Shown here in pieces: positions 21,672-29,371 of a DNA stretch of 29,371 nucleotides (position 1 is the stretch's first letter; each line of letters begins with the position of its first letter). Source of the stretch: an uncultured Collinsella sp. (GTDB lineage: Bacteria; Actinomycetota; Coriobacteriia; Coriobacteriales; Coriobacteriaceae); assembly GCA_900754075.1 (NCBI GenBank), contig CAAEBN010000084.1, positions 1 to 29,371 on the forward strand. Direction: 5' to 3'. The translations under genes were made by a program, and so were the position numbers. The notes below the pieces were generated by a model. That model made no database searches and was not told the origin of the DNA. It saw nothing but the letters and a program-made list of their open reading frames with translations.

Positions 21672-24600
21672 CTAGCGCTTACGGATGCCCCAGACCAGGG
21701 CACCGACGCCGGCCATGGCGATAACAAATGCCATGAGCAGTGCGGCGGCCTGCTGGTCACCCGTGGTGGGCAGGAAACCCTTGACCGTCTTGACGATGTT
21801 CGTCACGGTCTTGGGCGTGCCGGGATCGGGCGTCGGCACGGGCGTCTCGGGCTTCTTGTACGTGTTGTTGAACACGATGCCCTCGACACTCTTGTCGCCC
21901 TTGGTAAAGGCGACGCTCGCCTTGAGGTTGCCCTCGCCGTCATCGACCACGTTGACGGTCGCGGTAAAGACGGACTTGTCGTAGGTCATACCGGCCTCGT
22001 CGCCCTTGACCTCGCTGATGGTGTAGACGTACGTACCGGGCTCGTCGTACTCGAACTTGTCGAAGTTGATCTTGCCGTCGGCATCGTTGGTGACGGTGGA
22101 CTCGATGTCCTCGCCAACGAGCTTAAAGCTAAACTCATCCTTCTTGAGCTCGCGTCCCTCGAGCACCTTGATGGCGCCGATGGAAACCTGCGTGGGCATG
22201 GCGTGATACTTGTTGGTAAAGCCAGCCGACTCGGTGGTTCCCTCGAGCTTGTGCGTCGCGGTCAGCGTACCGTCACCGTTGTCGGAGACGGTGGTCACGA
22301 CGGTGTAGGTCGTGCCGTCATAGGCGACACCCTTGTACAGGCCGAGCGCGTTGGGGCAAGCCTCGCGCAGCGTGTACGTGTGCGCACCGGGCGCCTCGTA
22401 GCGGATCGAGCTCAGCGTAACGTTGCCGTTGGCGTCATTGGTGCCGCTAGCGACAACCACGCCGTCCTCGAGCAGCTCAAACGTAAACTCGTCGGCTGCA
22501 AGGTCGCGTCCGGTCAGACGCTTGACCGTCTTGACCTGATCGGTCACGGAAGAGTCGGTGGGCGTCACGCCATAGGTGTTGGTGAACGTGAAGTCCGCAC
22601 CGTCGTCGCCTTCGCGCTTGACGCTCAGATGCCCGGCACCGTCGTCAGTCACGGTATAGGAAACCTTGCGTGTAGCGTTGGCGTCGTTGGTCACGCCAAG
22701 GGCGCTACCGGACTCGGCCACCGTGTAGGTAAAGGTGTGCGAGCGCGGAGCGGTGGGGGCTGCGGGATCGGACACGTCGTTGGGCTCATCGGTCTCGGCA
22801 GCGTCGGCGTCAACCTCGGCCTCACCGGCGTTGGCTTCGGCGTCGCTCGATGCGTCATCAGAAGCATCGGTCGTCACGCCCAGAGCGCGGTTGAGGTCTT
22901 CGAGCGTAAAGTGGATCTTGCCAAAGTCCACGTTGCCGGCCGCGTCGTTAGTTGCGGTCGTGCGCTCGGGCATCGGGGCACCTGCCTCGTCAGCGGTCAC
23001 GGTAAAGGTGAACTTGCCCGCGATGTCGGCCGGGGTCAGGCCCTCGGCAGCCTGGAGCTTCTTGGTGCCGGCGAGCGCGGCGTCAACGGCATCGGCGCCG
23101 TAGACGTTCTCGAACACGGGCTCGGCGCCACCGTAGTCAGGCTTCGCCGTCAGGGTGCCGTCGCCGTTGTCGACGACGATGACCTTAAAGCTAAAGCTCG
23201 GCTTCGCGGCGGTAATGCCCTTTGCTGCGAGCGGGGACGTGTACTCAAACGCCGTGTAGTTGATGGTCCACGCGAGCTTGGCATCCGTGTCGGTGCGGAT
23301 GGCGCGTCCGGCGCTCACCAAGTCGGCAAGCATCTCGGTCGTGTAATGCAGGGCGCCAAAACTCACCTGGCCGTTAACGTTGGTAACGCACGTACCCTCG
23401 ATGGCTTCTTTCTCGCCTGCATAGGCGATGCCAAAGTAGAACTCGCCGTCGGCCAGCGGACGACCGGTCAGGGTCTTGGTGGCGACAATCTGCGCAAGCT
23501 CGCCGCCCGGGTTATCGGTCGATGCACGGTAGCTGTTGACGAACGGGACCACGGCGCTCTCGACCGTAGCGGCACCAGTCTTGTACTCGGTCACCAGCGT
23601 TCCCTTGTCGGGGTTGCCAGTAACGGTCGTGGTGGCGGTGAGCGTGCCGACGCCGTCATCGGCGATGACGATCGTCACGGTGCGGACGGCGTCATCATAG
23701 GTGTAACCGGGCTTGCCGTCGTTCTTCTCTGCCACGGTGAACGCAAAGGTCTTGCCGGCGTCAGCCTGCGTAAACTTGACCTCATGGCCAGCCAGGATGT
23801 CGATCAGACCAACCGTCGCCTCTGCCGTTGCAGTAGACTTGTACACGTTGGCGCCCTCGTGCAGGCCGAGCGCATTGGCCGAAGCCTCGTCGGCGGGCGT
23901 CACGGTAAAGGTAAACTGGCCCTCGGTCATGGGACGTCCGTAGAGGCTCTTGCTGATCTTGAGGCCGCCGGCCGCGGTGTAATCGAGCTCAGTGCGGTAC
24001 GTGTTGGTGAAGCGGCCGTTTTCCTTCTTGGTGACGTTGGCGGTCAGGACGCCCTTGTCGTTATCAGTCACGGTCACTTCGGCGGTCGCGACATGTCCGT
24101 CATACGTCATGCCGGCCGCGCTGCCCGCGTTCTCGCGGATCTCGTACTTGTAGGTTCCAGCAGCCGTGTAGTGGATCTTGCCGAACTTGATGGCGGCGAT
24201 GCCATCCTTCGCGTCCTTCTTGCTCACAGTTACGGTTGCGGGGTCGGGCAGCGGGGTGCCCTCGGGAGCGGTGATGGTAAAGCTGAACTTGTCGGAGTCC
24301 GTCCAGTCGCGACCGTCGATGGCCTTGCTCAGGTCAAAGTCGAGCTCTGCGTCGATCGGGGTCACACTGTAGGAGTTCTTGAACTCGGCGAGCTCGGTGC
24401 CCTTCAGGACATGCTCGGCCTTGAGGGTGCCGTCGCCATTGTCCGTAATGGTAGTCTCGATGATGTACTTGGCGTCACTGTAGGTGATGCCCTTGCTGGT
24501 GGTTCCGCCCTTGACCTCGCGCAGCGTGTAGGTGTGCTTGCCGGGCTTGTCGTACTTCACGGCGCTCATCGTGATCGTGCCATCGGCGGCGTTAGTGCCG

Positions 24601-27600
24601 GTAGCGATGATCTTAGCGTCCTCACCCTCACCCTCGACGAGCTCAAAGGAGAACTCGTCGGCAGCAAGCTCGCGCCCGGTCAGAACCTTGGTCGCGGTGA
24701 TCTGGTCGGTGACGCTGGACTCGCCAGGATTCGGCTTGTAGCTGTTGCTGAACTTCGCCTCGTCGTCGCCCTTCAGCTCATGCTTTGCCACGAGCTCGCC
24801 CCTACCGTTGTCGGTGATGGTCGTCTCGATGGTGTAGGTCTTGCCGTCGTAAGTGATGCCGTTGTTGGCGTCGCCCGGGACCTCGCGCAGCGTGTAGGTG
24901 TGCTTGCCGGCAGCAGTGTACTCGATGGGGCTCATCGCGATATTGCCGTCGGCGGCGTTGACGCCCCTAGCAACGACCTCGTTGCCCTCGACGAGCTCGA
25001 AGGAGAACTCGCCTTCCTTGAGGTCGCGCCCAGTCAGGGACTTGGTCGCCTTAATCTGATCGGTGACGCTGGAGCTCTTGGGGGTCACCGTGTAGGTGTT
25101 CTCGAAGATCGCCTCGTCGGCGTTCTGCAGCTTGTGCTCCACGCTGAGGGTGCCGTCGCCGTTGTCCTTGACGATGGTCACAATAGTGTACTCAGCGGTG
25201 CTGTAGGTAATGCCGTTTTCGGTGGTGCTGGCCTTGGTCTCGCGCAGCGTGTAGGTGTGCTCGCCAGCCGCGGTGTAGGTGACGGAATCCATCACGATCT
25301 TGCCGTCGGCATTGTTGGTGCCGGTGGAGACCACGCTATTGCCCTCGACGAGCTCGAAACGGAACTCGCCGGCCTTGAGGTCGCGCCCGTCCAGGGACTT
25401 GGCCGCGGTGATCTGGTCAGTGACGCTGGACTCCTTGGAGCCAGGCTTATAGGAGTTGCTGAACTTCGCCTCGTCGGCGTCCTTCAGGACATGCTTCGCC
25501 TCGAGCGTGCCGTCGCCGTTGTCCGTGATGGTGGTCTGGATAGTGAACTTGGCATCGCTGTAAGTGATACCGCCGGCGTTGCCCTTGACCTCGCGCAGCG
25601 TGTAGGTGTGCTTGCCAGCCTCGGTGTACTTCACGGCGCTCATCGTGATCTTGCCGTCGGCAGCGTTGGTGCCGGTGGCGACGACATCGTTACCCTCGAC
25701 GAGCTCGAAGGAGAACTCGCCCTCCTTGAGGTCGCGGCCGTCCAGAACCTTGGTCGCGGTGATCTGGTCGGTGACGCTGAAGCTCTCGGGGGTCAGATTG
25801 TAAGCGTTCTTGAACTCGATGCTCTTAACGTCCTCGGCGCCCCTCAGCTCATGCGTGGCCACAAGCTCGCCCTTGCCGTTGTCGGCAATGGTCGTCACGA
25901 TGGTGTAGACCGCGTTGTCATAGTCAATACCACCGGCGTCGCCTGCAACCTCATGCAGCGTGTAGGTGTGCTGACCGATCTCGGTGTACTTGATGGGCTT
26001 GAACGTAACGTTGCCCTCGGCGTCATTCTCAACGGTCTCGATAAGCTCAGAGTCCCCGCCCTTAACCTCGCGCAGCTCAAAGCTGAACTCGCCGGCTGTA
26101 AGGTCGCGCCCGGTCAGGACCTTGGCTACGGCAATCTGACTGGTAACACTGGACTCAACAGGATTCGTAGTGTAGGTGTTCTCGAACTTGGCCTTGCCCG
26201 AGGTCACCTCCACGGCAGCACTGAGCTTACCCTTCTTGTTGGGCGTTACCGTCACGGTAATCTCCGCAACGTTTCCGCTGTAGGTGATGCCGTCGACCGT
26301 GGTCCCGGCGTTCTTTTCGCTGACTTTGTAGACATACGTGCCGGGCTCGGTGTAGGTGATCTCACCGAAGCCGATCGCTGTGTTGTCCTTGGTCACGGTC
26401 GCGGTCGCGGATGTGGGCATCGGGGCGTCATTCTCGGATGTCGCGGAGAGTTCAAACTTAAACTCGTCCGCATCCGTCCAGGCGCGGCCCTCGAGCACCT
26501 TGGTCAGACCAAAACTGGCCTTGGTATCCACCGTTGCCGGCGTCATGTTGTACTTATAGCTGATCTTGCCGTTGTTGCCCAGGTAGGAATTGACATGCGT
26601 CGCGGTCGCCTTGGATGACGTGTCATTCCACCTGGGATTGAGCACGTCGGACGCGGTGCCGGTCGCGTTGGGATTCTTGTCGGTATGAAGCTCGTCAATA
26701 AATGCCAGGCGTGCGGTTCCGGCGCTAAACGACAGGTTTCCGCTCTCGTCGGCAACCACGGCGTCCGCAAACTGTGCAGCATGCCTGCCGGCAAACTCGA
26801 TGACGGTGGTGCCGTGGTCGAGCTTGCGGCTGGCGTCCGCTATCTCAAACTCATCCTGGTAGTAATAAAGGCGGTCGCTCGCCAACTGCTCCTTCGCGGG
26901 CTGCGTGCAGGCGGGATCCGTGTAAATGGGCGTCTGCTTCTGGAAGAAGTAGTACCGGTTGGTGGCGGCGGGCTTAAAGTTGGCGATCGTGTCGCCCAGG
27001 TCCGGATCACCACTCCACTTGTTGGCATAGAAGGCAACAGACTTGGAGCCCTGCTCGTCGATCGCATTCTCATCGATATACTTCTTCAGCGCTTCATCAG
27101 GGGTGAACAGGTTTTCGCGCGCGATAGCCTTGACGCTCGAAGCATACTTCACGCGGATGGGATCGACATCGTTGACCGTAAGCGTGCCCTTGGTCTCGTC
27201 AACGTCAAAGTTGCGCAGCGGGATCAACGACGCGGGGATCTCGACCTCTACAATATCGCCCTGCTGGGGGCCGCCCGCCGCGGCGCGCTGGACGGTAATG
27301 ACCAGGTTCGCGGCTTCGCCGGCAAAGGCGTAGGCATCGACATTGCCCGTGGTGGACTTTACCGGATCGACAAACGTCGTGCCGTTGTATTCGACTTCGG
27401 TAAAGTTGTCGACCTGCATATAGTCGCCCAGCTCGTCGGTAAACGTGATGTAGCCGGACTTATTGGCGTAGCCGTCATGGGTTTCGGTCGGGTAGCCAAC
27501 AACCTCGGTGATGCTCTCGGAGATATCCTTGAAGATATCCTCGAGCTCCTTGGCGTTCTTCGCCGACTTGTAGTAATTGGCATTTTCTGCACGCGCACCG

Positions 27601-28601
27601 AAGTTGATGTTCCATTCGCCCCAGTAAGAAATACTGGACGAGGCCGCAGGATAGTTGCTCGACACGGCGTGCATGAACTTATTCTCGTTAATCGTACTGG
27701 AGGCCGTGGGGTCGGCGCTGGGATTCGCGCCGCTAAAAATGCCAATGGTGTAAATGACGGCGCCGTCTTTCTTCATGCTATTCGCCTTGTTGATGGCGCC
27801 ATTGGCAACCGAGGGCTCAAAGCTGCTGTAGCTCGTGGGCGAACCATCGGTAAAGAACAGGACAACCTTCTTGGCGTCCGCTCGGCCAGAAATGTCCTTG
27901 GCAAGATCCATGCCATAGTCGGCACGTGTGGCGCCGGCAGGTGAAATGGAGCTGACCGTACTCTTGAGGCTGTTTACGCCATCGCCCAAGCAAGGCGTCG
28001 GGCTCTTCATGATCTGCGAATAGTTGTAAGTGTGGCCGCCTTCACGATAAGTGCCGTTGCCGACCTCATCAGTCTTATAGCCCGAGAACTTTACAATTGC
28101 GACCCGATGCTGCTTGGACTCATCCGAGATCTTTGCATTTTCTTCGGCGATCTTTTCGATAAAGCTATTGGCCGCGGTCTTCAGCGCATCAATGCGCTTG
28201 GTGCGGTCACTTGAGCTCATAGGATCGTTCATTGAGCCAGAAGCATCCAGCACCAGTACAATGTCGAGCGGCTTGGGGACCGTCGTCGTCGTGTTGGACG
28301 TCGAGGATATCGCCGAAAGTGTGGTGAGGAAGTCTGACCCCTCGCCGGCCTCGACTGTCTTGTCGGTCCAGATTCGGCCGACGTTTTGTGTCGTGATTTT
28401 GCCGCTGTCGTCAGAGCCGGCGGCCCAATACGTCCAGTTGTCGCTTGTATGGGGGTCGACGATCTTTCCGCTTACTGTCGGTCCGTCCATTCCGGTGCTG
28501 GACCTGGCGTTGGCCTCGGGCAGCATGGCAAATGCTGCAGCCGGCAACACAAGCACTACGGCAAGTATCACCGCCAAGAGACCCCTCGTGTACTTACTCA
28601 T
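21672..28601 (-). CDS. Giant sortase-anchored adhesin with VWA domain and about 12 FctA-like isopeptide domains
   Basis: This 2309-residue surface protein starts with a signal peptide (1-25, ending AAAFA). A VWA domain follows (about 110-370) with MIDAS motif DASGS (119-123), then a region without repeats (about 370-685). Next come about twelve FctA/Spy0128-like domains starting near 689, 816, 939, 1057, 1176, 1294, 1414, 1538, 1698, 1838, 2017 and 2138. Most show TKxLxGR (bond-forming Lys), YTLRE (catalytic Glu) and FxNxY (Asn), the usual parts of an intramolecular Lys-Asn isopeptide bond. A proline-rich spacer (about 2245-2265) precedes LPTTG (2277-2281), a hydrophobic helix and RKR. This layout suits a pilus-tip or stand-alone host-binding adhesin. 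The ATG at 28601 has AGGGAG 6 nt upstream. No sortase or second pilin gene is in the window. Domain 10 carries a 45-residue Asp/Glu/Ala insert. Confidence 0.93.
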   Translation of the reverse strand: MSKYTRGLLAVILAVVLVLPAAAFAMLPEANARSSTGMDGPTVSGKIVDPHTSDNWTYWAAGSDDSGKITTQNVGRIWTDKTVEAGEGSDFLTTLSAISSTSNTTTTVPKPLDIVLVLDASGSMNDPMSSSDRTKRIDALKTAANSFIEKIAEENAKISDESKQHRVAIVKFSGYKTDEVGNGTYREGGHTYNYSQIMKSPTPCLGDGVNSLKSTVSSISPAGATRADYGMDLAKDISGRADAKKVVLFFTDGSPTSYSSFEPSVANGAINKANSMKKDGAVIYTIGIFSGANPSADPTASSTINENKFMHAVSSNYPAASSSISYWGEWNINFGARAENANYYKSAKNAKELEDIFKDISESITEVVGYPTETHDGYANKSGYITFTDELGDYMQVDNFTEVEYNGTTFVDPVKSTTGNVDAYAFAGEAANLVITVQRAAAGGPQQGDIVEVEIPASLIPLRNFDVDETKGTLTVNDVDPIRVKYASSVKAIARENLFTPDEALKKYIDENAIDEQGSKSVAFYANKWSGDPDLGDTIANFKPAATNRYYFFQKQTPIYTDPACTQPAKEQLASDRLYYYQDEFEIADASRKLDHGTTVIEFAGRHAAQFADAVVADESGNLSFSAGTARLAFIDELHTDKNPNATGTASDVLNPRWNDTSSKATATHVNSYLGNNGKISYKYNMTPATVDTKASFGLTKVLEGRAWTDADEFKFELSATSENDAPMPTSATATVTKDNTAIGFGEITYTEPGTYVYKVSEKNAGTTVDGITYSGNVAEITVTVTPNKKGKLSAAVEVTSGKAKFENTYTTNPVESSVTSQIAVAKVLTGRDLTAGEFSFELREVKGGDSELIETVENDAEGNVTFKPIKYTEIGQHTYTLHEVAGDAGGIDYDNAVYTIVTTIADNGKGELVATHELRGAEDVKSIEFKNAYNLTPESFSVTDQITATKVLDGRDLKEGEFSFELVEGNDVVATGTNAADGKITMSAVKYTEAGKHTYTLREVKGNAGGITYSDAKFTIQTTITDNGDGTLEAKHVLKDADEAKFSNSYKPGSKESSVTDQITAAKSLDGRDLKAGEFRFELVEGNSVVSTGTNNADGKIVMDSVTYTAAGEHTYTLRETKASTTENGITYSTAEYTIVTIVKDNGDGTLSVEHKLQNADEAIFENTYTVTPKSSSVTDQIKATKSLTGRDLKEGEFSFELVEGNEVVARGVNAADGNIAMSPIEYTAAGKHTYTLREVPGDANNGITYDGKTYTIETTITDNGRGELVAKHELKGDDEAKFSNSYKPNPGESSVTDQITATKVLTGRELAADEFSFELVEGEGEDAKIIATGTNAADGTITMSAVKYDKPGKHTYTLREVKGGTTSKGITYSDAKYIIETTITDNGDGTLKAEHVLKGTELAEFKNSYSVTPIDAELDFDLSKAIDGRDWTDSDKFSFTITAPEGTPLPDPATVTVSKKDAKDGIAAIKFGKIHYTAAGTYKYEIRENAGSAAGMTYDGHVATAEVTVTDNDKGVLTANVTKKENGRFTNTYRTELDYTAAGGLKISKSLYGRPMTEGQFTFTVTPADEASANALGLHEGANVYKSTATAEATVGLIDILAGHEVKFTQADAGKTFAFTVAEKNDGKPGYTYDDAVRTVTIVIADDGVGTLTATTTVTGNPDKGTLVTEYKTGAATVESAVVPFVNSYRASTDNPGGELAQIVATKTLTGRPLADGEFYFGIAYAGEKEAIEGTCVTNVNGQVSFGALHYTTEMLADLVSAGRAIRTDTDAKLAWTINYTAFEYTSPLAAKGITAAKPSFSFKVIVVDNGDGTLTAKPDYGGAEPVFENVYGADAVDAALAGTKKLQAAEGLTPADIAGKFTFTVTADEAGAPMPERTTATNDAAGNVDFGKIHFTLEDLNRALGVTTDASDDASSDAEANAGEAEVDADAAETDEPNDVSDPAAPTAPRSHTFTYTVAESGSALGVTNDANATRKVSYTVTDDGAGHLSVKREGDDGADFTFTNTYGVTPTDSSVTDQVKTVKRLTGRDLAADEFTFELLEDGVVVASGTNDANGNVTLSSIRYEAPGAHTYTLREACPNALGLYKGVAYDGTTYTVVTTVSDNGDGTLTATHKLEGTTESAGFTNKYHAMPTQVSIGAIKVLEGRELKKDEFSFKLVGEDIESTVTNDADGKINFDKFEYDEPGTYVYTISEVKGDEAGMTYDKSVFTATVNVVDDGEGNLKASVAFTKGDKSVEGIVFNNTYKKPETPVPTPDPGTPKTVTNIVKTVKGFLPTTGDQQAAALLMAFVIAMAGVGALVWGIRKR
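24365..26155 (-). repeat. Tandem ~350-370-bp coding repeats in the adhesin
   Basis: Five successive adhesin domains (2 to 6) share highly similar DNA with a period of about 350-370 bp. Each unit begins with the codons for SVTDQI or SVTSQI (plus-strand landmarks near 24710, 25065, 25420, 25770 and 26145). Such similarity makes repeat-number change by recombination likely. Confidence 0.8.
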
Positions 28602-28702
28602 CGCGTCTCCCTTCTCGCGGTCTCAGACCTTGCATCAGCCTAAAGTTACGGAATGAAACACAATTAGGGAAGGTGACACACGTTCCAGATTTGATTTTGG
28701 GC

Positions 28703-28734
28703 GTGAGACAAATGTCTCACCAAAGTTGAGACAC
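28703..28734. promoter_or_regulatory. Operator-like inverted repeat with third half-site upstream of the adhesin
   Basis: GTGAGACA-AA-TGTCTCAC (28703-28720) is a perfect 8-bp inverted repeat, followed by a third half-site TGAGACAC at 28727-28734. It lies about 100 nt upstream of the adhesin ATG, in a position for activation or repression. I could not place the promoter boxes with confidence. Confidence 0.6.
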
Positions 28735-28783
28735 GAGGGTTTTCGCAGGAAAACGGGTGCGGCTCGAAGCCGACAGGCCAAAA

Positions 28784-28814
28784 TGATCCGTTTTCCTCCG
28801 TCTCCGGAGGATCA
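28784..28814 (+). repeat. TGATCC/GGATCA mini-hairpin, copy 2
   Basis: Same stem as copy 1 with the loop beginning GTTTTCCTCCGTCTCC. The type 2 arm starts 24 nt downstream, as at the left locus. Confidence 0.75.
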
Positions 28815-28838
28815 ATTGGTGGTGCTCGCTACGAAATC

Positions 28839-28976
28839 GGCCCATCTACTACGTTTGACTCGACACCCCCGACCATAACCGCGTTTCATGAAAAACCGCA
28901 GGCGTTCTACCTGCAATTTTGTTTTCGCGTTTTTTGGCATGGTTGAGGGTAGCGGCCTAAACGTAGTAGATGGGCC
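28839..28976 (+). repeat. Type 2 nested hairpin element, right copy
   Basis: The same perfect 18-bp arms as 21388-21525 (28839-28856 and 28959-28976), in the same orientation and with the same total length of 138 nt. The core hairpin is weaker here (AAAACCGCAGG against CCTGCAATTTT) while the outer arms are unchanged. Confidence 0.85.
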
Positions 28977-29022
28977 CGTTTCGTGGCAGACGGGTCACGT
29001 AGCGGCCCTCGCAAGGCCAGAA

Positions 29023-29053
29023 TGATCCGTTTTCCTCCGTCCCCGAGGGATCA
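29023..29053 (+). repeat. TGATCC/GGATCA mini-hairpin, copy 3
   Basis: Same stem, loop beginning GTTTTCCTCCGTCCCC. The type 1 arm starts 27 nt downstream. Confidence 0.75.
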
Positions 29054-29080
29054 GGGGCTGGTACTGATATGGTGCCATTT

Positions 29081-29234
29081 CAAAACTATGCCGGATTACG
29101 GGGCTAAAGTCGGAACCCTCATCCATACCTTCATTTTTTGGAAAGCGGCAGGCTGTCTACCTGCGGTTTTGTTTTTGCAATTTTCTGTATGGTCGGAGGT
29201 TCGCTATCCAGCCCCGTAATCCGGCATAGTTTTG
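29081..29234 (+). repeat. Type 1 nested hairpin element, right copy
   Basis: Arms 29081-29105 and 29210-29234 are identical in sequence to those of 21131-21284, and the element has the same 154-nt length and orientation. The inner helix has changed on both sides (CCTC with GAGG, against CCCC with GGGG at the left copy), which keeps the pairing. Confidence 0.85.
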
Positions 29235-29264
29235 TTCGCGGCGGCTCCACCGCGCGTTAAGCGC

Positions 29265-29298
29265 GGGGCCGGTGGGGCATTTTTGCCCCACCGGCCCC
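29265..29298 (-). terminator. GC-rich hairpin after the partial gene at the right edge
   Basis: A 15-bp perfect stem (GGGGCCGGTGGGGCA / TGCCCCACCGGCCCC) with a four-base loop lies 21 nt past the stop codon of the partial minus-strand gene. There is no T tract, but it resembles the hairpin that follows the adhesin gene. Confidence 0.55.
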
Positions 29299-29319
29299 TA
29301 TTCCAGCTCTATTCCAACG

Positions 29320-29371
29320 CTACTCCGGCTTGGTTTCTACCGTGGGAGTCTTATCCGCCGTGACTGGAGTA
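29320..29371 (-). CDS. C-terminal end of a gene entering from the right (partial)
   Basis: A minus-strand frame enters at the window edge and reads TPVTADKTPTVETKPE before a TAG stop at 29320-29322, followed by a strong hairpin. Pro/Thr/Lys/Glu-rich ends are common in membrane or surface proteins, but sixteen residues cannot identify it. Confidence 0.4.
   Translation of the reverse strand, partial: TPVTADKTPTVETKPE

Noticed and set aside
21519..26618. Very long open frame (1699 codons) on the plus strand opposite the adhesin
   Set aside because: It is the mirror of a repetitive high-GC gene: its periodicity follows the adhesin domains, it has no domain, signal or ribosome site of its own, and the minus frame has a full signal peptide, VWA domain and sorting signal.
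21131..29234. CRISPR array or CRISPR-like locus
   Set aside because: Repeats are few, long, self-complementary and flank a gene; there is no regular repeat-spacer pattern and no cas gene.

Overview
The window looks like chromosomal DNA of a high-GC gut actinobacterium of class Coriobacteriia, most likely Collinsella or a close relative. This is inferred from gene content and style: an Nramp-type transporter of the magnesium-selective kind, Cna/FctA-type surface proteins with a sortase signal, leaderless or GTG/TTG starts, and many hairpin repeats. I see no rRNA, tRNA, CRISPR array, transposase or phage gene.

Layout. Positions 199-9526 are almost entirely minus-strand. A divergent MgtE-like protein (PRC barrels, MgtE N domain, CBS pair, unusual membrane part) is followed 8 nt after its stop by an Nramp-related transporter. 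Then come a membrane-anchored NodB-type polysaccharide deacetylase that has lost its metal-binding histidines, a YtxH/PRC-barrel gene pair, a stand-alone protein resembling the N-terminal domain of cyanophycin synthetase, a CNNM/CorC transporter and a hemolysin-III (TrhA) family protein. At 9713 a plus-strand membrane-anchored alpha/beta hydrolase has a good promoter and two matching operator-like palindromes. It converges on a DUF362 ferredoxin-like protein whose promoter has the 19-bp spacer of MerR-type control.

Positions 12246-21070 hold two export systems and one two-component system. One is an ATPase plus a large FtsX/MacB-type permease. The other is an ATPase plus two ABC-2 permeases, divergent from a NarL-type histidine kinase/response regulator pair that probably controls it.

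Positions 21672-28601 are one 2309-residue cell-wall-anchored adhesin: signal peptide, VWA domain with MIDAS, about twelve FctA-like isopeptide domains, and an LPTTG sorting signal. Both sides of this gene carry the same set of repeats in the same orientation: two kinds of ~140-155-nt nested hairpins that share an inner core but have different outer arms, plus a small TGATCC/GGATCA hairpin. A third long inverted repeat of unrelated sequence lies at 10720-10843, and three copies of a separate 25-27-nt palindrome abut or closely follow the 3' ends of genes. These repeat systems, and the MgtE-like/Nramp pairing, are the least explained parts of the window.
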